A stretch of 64,000 nucleotides of DNA from the NCBI RefSeq assembly GCF_001182745.1, contig NZ_LN868939.1, positions 2,542,001 to 2,606,000 of the forward strand, written 5' to 3'. Shown here piece after piece: positions 60,196 to 64,000 of the stretch. The DNA is from Nocardia farcinica. GTDB lineage: Bacteria > Actinomycetota > Actinomycetes > Mycobacteriales > Mycobacteriaceae. The position numbers and the translations under genes were made by a program. The notes under the pieces were generated by a model, which saw only the letters and a program-made list of their open reading frames with translations, had not been told where the DNA came from and made no database searches. Position 1 is the first letter of the stretch. Each line of letters begins with the position of its first letter.

Positions 60196-60663
60196 ATGAC
60201 AGTCGAAATCGCGGAATTCATCGAGGCCAGGCTCAGGGAGTGGGAGGCGCTGGCCAGGGATTCGACAGAGTTGCGGCGGGTGACGGTGAAGTATCCGGCC
60301 AAGCGACCGCCGTGGGAGCCCGAGCGGTGGGAGCTTGACGAGTTCCGAGACCTAGTTTCGGTGAATGGGCGGAATCCGCCGATGTGCGAGGGGGAGTGGG
60401 GTGGGGGTCCGCGTAGTGTCGATGTTGCGTCGTTGATCGCGGAGTTCGATCCTGCGCGCGTGTACGGGCTGGCGCAGGTGTTTCGAGCGTTGTTGGCGCT
60501 GCACGAATGTCGGCCGCCGTCGAAGTATATGCCGGTCGCCTGGTGCGACCCCTGTCACGGTGACGGGTATGCGGCTGGTCCGGGCTGGCCGTGCCAGACA
60601 GTGCGGTATATCGCCTCCATCTGGGGAGGCCACTCGGATTATCGCGACGAATGGCGGCCGTGA
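60196..60663 (+). CDS. DUF6221 family protein
   Basis: Protein of 155 aa. MTVEIAEFIEARLREWEALA starts the family, and CDPCHGDGYAAGPGWPC forms its Cys-rich end. Common in actinophage genomes; function unknown. Confidence 0.85.
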   Translation: MTVEIAEFIEARLREWEALARDSTELRRVTVKYPAKRPPWEPERWELDEFRDLVSVNGRNPPMCEGEWGGGPRSVDVASLIAEFDPARVYGLAQVFRALLALHECRPPSKYMPVAWCDPCHGDGYAAGPGWPCQTVRYIASIWGGHSDYRDEWRP

Positions 60664-60741
60664 AACGGTATCGGTTTCGGCGTGAATTCTCAGGTTGACG
60701 TGGTCGGTTAGCCTTGAATTAACGAGGCAAGGGAGAAACCG

Positions 60742-60858
60742 ATGAGCGGCTTGAACAGCCCGGTCGAGTACGGCGATGACCCATTCTTGCCCGACGATCT
60801 GGGGGATTTCTACGACATGGATTGCGAGTTCGAGCCCGATGAACCGGATTGCGATTAG
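60742..60858 (+). CDS. 38-aa acidic peptide
   Basis: Starts behind AAGGGAGA at ATG 60742. Very acidic (FYDMDCEFEPDEPDCD at its end). TTGACG at 60,695 may belong to its promoter. Overlaps the next gene. Confidence 0.5.
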   Translation: MSGLNSPVEYGDDPFLPDDLGDFYDMDCEFEPDEPDCD

Positions 60859-60970
60859 CGGTGTGGCGTTGCTGGCAGTGTTTGTTGCGTGGCTTGTGTG
60901 CCTGCCTCCTATTCTTGGTCGCCTGGTGGCATCGTCCACAGGCATCAACGACGTCCTCGCCGATGAGTAG
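60839..60970 (+). CDS. 43-aa membrane peptide
   Basis: ATG 60839. One helix (ISGVALLAVFVAWLVCLPPI). Overlaps the preceding gene by 20 nt and the following by 8 nt. Confidence 0.55.
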   Translation: MNRIAISGVALLAVFVAWLVCLPPILGRLVASSTGINDVLADE

Positions 60971-61130
60971 CCGGGCGCGAGTGCGCATCACCTGCGTATC
61001 CCACGGCTGCGAACTATGGGATGGTCCACCACTCGCTGCCGCCGATATCCGCGCACTGCAAGTCGTCCACGCGCTCATGCACACACGACGTCCACTCACA
61101 ACCAAGGACCTACTCGGAGACCAGGAGTAG
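60963..61130 (+). CDS. Small hypothetical protein
   Basis: Protein of 55 aa (MSSRARVRITCVSHGCELWD). Two Cys and His might bind metal. No family recognised. Confidence 0.58.
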   Translation: MSSRARVRITCVSHGCELWDGPPLAAADIRALQVVHALMHTRRPLTTKDLLGDQE

Positions 61131-61132
61131 CT

Positions 61133-61297
61133 GTGTTGATCGCGGTTCTGTCCATCGCCGTTTCGATTGCCGCCGTTGCTGTCAGCGCCTGCTCGATCTA
61201 CTGGTCGTGGCGACTCGGCCGGGCCACCAAGGTCGCCCTCGCCCGTCTCCGAGATGAGCAGCAAGAGCGTGAGAGGGCGCGCGACGGCCTTGCTTGA
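61133..61297 (+). CDS. 54-aa membrane peptide
   Basis: GTG 61133. Helix IAVLSIAVSIAAVAVSACSI then a charged coiled tail (LRDEQQERERARDG). Overlaps the following gene. Confidence 0.6.
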   Translation: MLIAVLSIAVSIAAVAVSACSIYWSWRLGRATKVALARLRDEQQERERARDGLA

Positions 61298-61382
61298 CGA
61301 CTACGACGACATGGCGGACTGGCTCGACGACCGCGACCACTGCACCGCCTGCGGACTCCACTGGACGGACTGCCAATGCTGA
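61254..61382 (+). CDS. 42-aa zinc-knuckle peptide
   Basis: ATG 61254. DHCTACGLHWTDCQC gives a compact Cys-rich end; the start is basic, the middle acidic. Overlaps the preceding gene by 44 nt and the next by 7 nt. Confidence 0.52.
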   Translation: MSSKSVRGRATALLDDYDDMADWLDDRDHCTACGLHWTDCQC

Positions 61383-61695
61383 ACCGGCCCCGACCACGCG
61401 AACACCGCGACCGGAAACATCCCCGCGACATCCTCGACGGCGACTACAGCGCGGCCAGCATCCTCGCCCACGCAGACGAACTCGCCGACCGCTTCGAACA
61501 CGACTTCCAGCCCGGATCGCGGCATTGCGTAAAGCGCTGGAGGACGAGCGCGCTGCTCACGAGATCACTGCCGCTCGCCTCGAATCGACGGGCCGTCGAG
61601 TCATCAATGAACGCGAGCGGGCGCAACGCGAACGCGAAGCCCGCAAACAGGTCGAGGACGAAGGAGACCACAGGGATGAGCGAGTACACGGCTGA
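61376..61695 (+). pseudogene. Frame-broken coiled-coil protein gene
   Basis: The first 45 codons (MLNRPRPREHRDRKHPRDIL to ADRFEHDFQ) are in one frame; from about 61,510 another frame continues with ARIAALRKALEDERAAHEIT and a coiled coil to the stop at 61,695. Restoring one G in CAGCCC joins both. A real mutation or a sequence error are both possible. Confidence 0.6.
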
Positions 61696-62329
61696 ACTTC
61701 TCGCCGGCGCCGTCGTCGCATTCACCGACGCCGTGCACGCCCTCGTCGGCCACCGCCCCGACACCATCACCGACGACAACACCACCCGACACATCATCCT
61801 CGACGGCCGCTACACCGAACTCACCGAAGCCCGACACGCCCAGCACGACACCAACGGGCTCCGCGGCGTCTACAAAAGCAAACCGCCCCTGTGGATCGAC
61901 GCCTGTAGCCTCCTCGACCAAATCGACCGCACCGTCCACGAATGGTGGCCCACCCCAGCGCCCGGAGACCCACGCCAACCCGCCACCATCCGACGACTCC
62001 ACGCCCTCACCGACCACCCCTGGCGGCCCCAAGACCTACCCGGTCTGAACGTCATGACCCGCATCATTCTGGGCTGGGTCGACCGCATCGACACCCTCCT
62101 CCCCGCCGAGCCCCTCCACACGTGGGAACTCACCGCGGCCTGCCCCGCCTGCGGTGAAACCACCGTGCTCGTCGAGGACGAGGCAGGGGAGATGGTGCGG
62201 CGAGCAGCGTTGCGGGCGACCAAGTCCTCGGCTGTCTGCCAAGCCTGCGACACCAACTGGGCGCCCGAGCATTTCCTCGGTCTCGCGGCGGCGATCGGCG
62301 CCAGCCTCCCGGACGGTGTACTCGAATAG
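61676..62329 (+). CDS. Actinophage-type hypothetical protein with zinc ribbon
   Basis: Protein of 217 aa, starting at ATG 61676 behind AAGGAG. The N-terminal part (GDYTE-like pattern DGRYTELTEARHAQHDTNGL and LWIDACSLLDQIDRTVHEWW) recurs in actinophages. The C-terminal ACPACGETTVLVEDEAGEMV and SAVCQACDTNW form a zinc ribbon. No tested function. Confidence 0.75.
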   Translation: MSEYTAELLAGAVVAFTDAVHALVGHRPDTITDDNTTRHIILDGRYTELTEARHAQHDTNGLRGVYKSKPPLWIDACSLLDQIDRTVHEWWPTPAPGDPRQPATIRRLHALTDHPWRPQDLPGLNVMTRIILGWVDRIDTLLPAEPLHTWELTAACPACGETTVLVEDEAGEMVRRAALRATKSSAVCQACDTNWAPEHFLGLAAAIGASLPDGVLE

Positions 62330-62358
62330 GGTGGACACGCCCGATTAGAATAGATGCT

Positions 62359-62595
62359 ATGACTGGTTGGCGGGCGCGGGCGGCCGCGTGGTGGTGGGAC
62401 TTCCATCAACGGGGCATCTTCACCCACTGTCCGGGCACGTTCTGGTGGTGCGTGATCGACAACGTCGCGCACGGTTGGCCGTTCCGCATCGAAACCGGCG
62501 ACGAGGACGGCGAGTACCCGGGCGAGCATTGGGTGTGCCGCCGCCACGAGCAAGCCGCGGTCCGCGCGATCAGGAGGCTCGGATGGGGACGCTGA
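62359..62595 (+). CDS. Small Trp-rich hypothetical protein
   Basis: Protein of 78 aa with many tryptophans (AAAWWWDFHQRGIFTHCPGT). Cys and His pairs may bind metal. TAGAAT at 62,347 is a possible -10. Overlaps the following gene. Confidence 0.6.
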   Translation: MTGWRARAAAWWWDFHQRGIFTHCPGTFWWCVIDNVAHGWPFRIETGDEDGEYPGEHWVCRRHEQAAVRAIRRLGWGR

Positions 62596-62849
62596 AACCC
62601 GGCGACACGGTGACCGTTCCCTTCGGTCCCCGCCGCGACGAAGGCACCGTCATCTATGTCGGTCCCACAGTTGTCCATGTCGCTGTCAACCTCCCCGGCA
62701 GTGACGAGCCCGTGGTGAGGCTTTACCGGCTGAGCGAAGTCACGAAGGTCCGTCCAATGACTCGCGCCTCATGGAGAACGAATGAGAATCGTCGGCAAAG
62801 CCGAGATCATCTACGTCACCGACCAGGACACCCGGATCGCGATCCGTAA
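62583..62849 (+). CDS. Small beta-barrel-like protein, tail out of register
   Basis: The start MGTLKPGDTVTVPFGPRRDE then GTVIYVGPTVVHVAVNLPGS looks like a small SH3-type barrel. The last 28 residues overlap the next gene by 68 nt and are arginine-rich. In another frame the end would be SNDSRLMENE with TGA overlapping the next ATG, the pattern of neighbouring genes. One lost base near 62,750 is likely. Confidence 0.5.
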   Translation: MGTLKPGDTVTVPFGPRRDEGTVIYVGPTVVHVAVNLPGSDEPVVRLYRLSEVTKVRPMTRASWRTNENRRQSRDHLRHRPGHPDRDP

Positions 62850-62994
62850 CGCCCTCAACGACCTCGGGTGCACGTTCGACGAACTCGCCGACATGCACCG
62901 CATCGGCCAGTACGCGTCCCTCCGCCATCGCCTCGCCTGGGCAGCGCTCGGCCGCTACCACGGCGAACTCGGACCAGCAGGAGAACACGAATGA
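62782..62994 (+). CDS. Small hypothetical protein
   Basis: Protein of 70 aa (MRIVGKAEIIYVTDQDTRIA). No domain recognised. Coupled to the next gene. Confidence 0.62.
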   Translation: MRIVGKAEIIYVTDQDTRIAIRNALNDLGCTFDELADMHRIGQYASLRHRLAWAALGRYHGELGPAGEHE

Positions 62995-63278
62995 CCACCA
63001 TCTACCTGCTCGAATACCTAGGTGATGAGGATCTCGGCGGACGCTCTTACCCTGTCGCCAGCTTCTCAACGGTCGAGAAGGCGCAAGCCTATGTTGCGAA
63101 ACGAACCCGCCGCGACGACCTGATCTGGAACACGATGGGTTTCGGACAGGACAACACCCTGTACACGCACATCGAAACCCCCAGTCCTGACATCGATGAC
63201 GACGACTACTACGCCGTCGACGGCTACTACATCACCACACACACCCTCGACCCCGAACCCGGAGACGACGATGACTGA
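62991..63278 (+). CDS. Acidic hypothetical protein
   Basis: Protein of 95 aa, ending in an Asp-rich tail (IDDDDYYAVDGYYITT). Overlaps an 8-codon frame (63,271-63,297) that itself overlaps the phosphoesterase start, both likely just ribosome-coupling frames. Confidence 0.62.
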   Translation: MTTIYLLEYLGDEDLGGRSYPVASFSTVEKAQAYVAKRTRRDDLIWNTMGFGQDNTLYTHIETPSPDIDDDDYYAVDGYYITTHTLDPEPGDDDD

Positions 63279-63293
63279 AGAAGAGAGCAGTTC

Positions 63294-64000
63294 ATGACTG
63301 CCTTCGAGGTGTTGCAGCCGTCCCGGATCGCAGTTTGTGGTGACTGGCATGCGAACGCCGCCTACGCACGCAAAACCATCACCTACGCAGCCCAGCAGGG
63401 TGCACAGATGATCCTGCATGTCGGCGACTTCGCCTACGACATGCGCGAGAACTTCGACGGGTCACCAGACTTCCTCGATCACGTCCAAGACGCACTCGAA
63501 GAGACCGGCCTCGTCCTCGGCTGGGTCGACGGCAACCACGACAACCACACCCTGCTCGCCGAACTCGTCAGGGACCACGGCCACACCGCCATCCCCATCC
63601 GGCCCCGCATCTGGTACCTGCCCCGCGGATACCGATGGACCTGGAACGGAGTCCGCTTACTCGCGATGGGCGGCGCGCACAGCGTTGACCGGCCCTGGCG
63701 TCGCCCACACATCGAATGGTGGCCAGGCGAAACCATCACCACAGCCGACGCCCTCCGCGCCTGTGAAGGCGGACCCGCCGACATCATGATCTGCCACGAC
63801 GTACCCGCCGGCATCCGAATCCCGTGCATCGAAGGCAACCCATTCAGGTTCCCTGAGGCCCAGATCTACGCAGCCGAACTCAACCGTCGCGTCCTCCGCG
63901 GGGTCGTCGACGTCGTGCAACCGAAGCGCCTGTTCGCTGGCCACTACCACTGCCGCCTCGACACCAGATTGAACGGTGAACGCTACTCGACCATGGTGCA
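63294..64000 (+). CDS. Metallophosphoesterase, cut by window end
   Basis: At least 235 aa, open to the window edge. RIAVCGDWHANAAYAR (D-x-H), LHVGDFAYDMRENF (GD), WVDGNHDNH (GNHD) and FAGHYHC (GHxH) are calcineurin-type metal sites. Phage members may act on nucleic acid ends, nucleotides or 2',5'/2',3' linkages. ATG 63294. Confidence 0.88.
   Translation, partial: MTAFEVLQPSRIAVCGDWHANAAYARKTITYAAQQGAQMILHVGDFAYDMRENFDGSPDFLDHVQDALEETGLVLGWVDGNHDNHTLLAELVRDHGHTAIPIRPRIWYLPRGYRWTWNGVRLLAMGGAHSVDRPWRRPHIEWWPGETITTADALRACEGGPADIMICHDVPAGIRIPCIEGNPFRFPEAQIYAAELNRRVLRGVVDVVQPKRLFAGHYHCRLDTRLNGERYSTMV

Larger units (their letters stand above)
27949..64000. mobile_element. Actinophage-type prophage or integrated element, early region (continues right)
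   Basis: From here to the window end nearly all genes are small, tightly overlapping (ATGA/GTGA) and of phage early type: HTH repressors, YqaJ/RecT recombination, RusA, DnaQ-like exonuclease, a beta clamp, DNA methyltransferases, HNH, WhiB, DUF3310 and DUF6221. No integrase or structural gene is seen. The exact left boundary is not resolved; the first two genes could be chromosomal. Confidence 0.75.

Noticed and set aside
27800..64000. Integrase, tRNA or transposase gene to define the element type
   Set aside because: I looked in both strands for recombinase or transposase motifs and tRNA-like folds and found none.

Overview
This 64 kb window comes from the chromosome of a high-GC actinomycete, most probably Nocardia. 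The core gene order (proS, rimP, nusA, ylxR, infB, rbfA, a DHH phosphoesterase, dinF-like MATE, then the pptH/pptT pair, truB and an sirR/mntR-type regulator) matches Mycobacterium and Nocardia. The phosphopantetheinyl transferase closely resembles the Npt enzyme of Nocardia. GTG starts and strong G/C preference at codon third positions agree with this.

Positions 1-27,600 are chromosome. A frame-broken gene at the left edge is followed by an F420-type flavin protein, yaaA, proS, a large acyl-CoA dehydrogenase, a ferritin-like/lipoprotein pair, the transcription-translation operon (rimP to rbfA) with DHH and MATE genes, a nucleotidyltransferase, a JmjC/cupin protein, a permease pair behind a Fur/Zur-like box, a GrpE-like/Hsp70/FnIII chaperone cluster, and pptH-pptT-truB plus the metal regulator. 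infB is split by two single-base losses in C runs. Since infB is essential, sequencing error is the likely cause there and perhaps at the left edge.

From about 27.9 kb to the right end the DNA is the early half of an actinophage-type prophage or related element: many small genes stacked with ATGA/GTGA overlaps. It starts with an XRE regulator plus membrane protein and a divergent HTH repressor. A rightward run (30.6-45.4 kb) encodes YqaJ exonuclease, RecT, a DnaQ-like exonuclease, three mosaic HTH proteins, a replication-type protein, DNA methyltransferases and an HNH endonuclease. A leftward island of small genes (45.5-49.8 kb) follows. A second rightward run (50.0-64 kb) encodes RNase HI, WhiB, three tandem zinc-ribbon paralogues, RusA, a SpoU-type RNA methyltransferase, a second DNA sliding clamp, an RlaP-type nucleotidyltransferase and a metallophosphoesterase cut by the window end. 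No integrase, capsid, tail or lysis gene is present, so the rest must lie beyond 64 kb if the element is complete.

The most unusual signals are a leader of four hairpins at 35.65-35.76 kb, two of which carry the identical loop TAGGAGG. Others are a dispersed AGTGT/ACACT motif overlapping several element promoters, the mosaic HTH trio, the zinc-ribbon triplet, and a lower-GC methyltransferase plus unknown-gene cassette.
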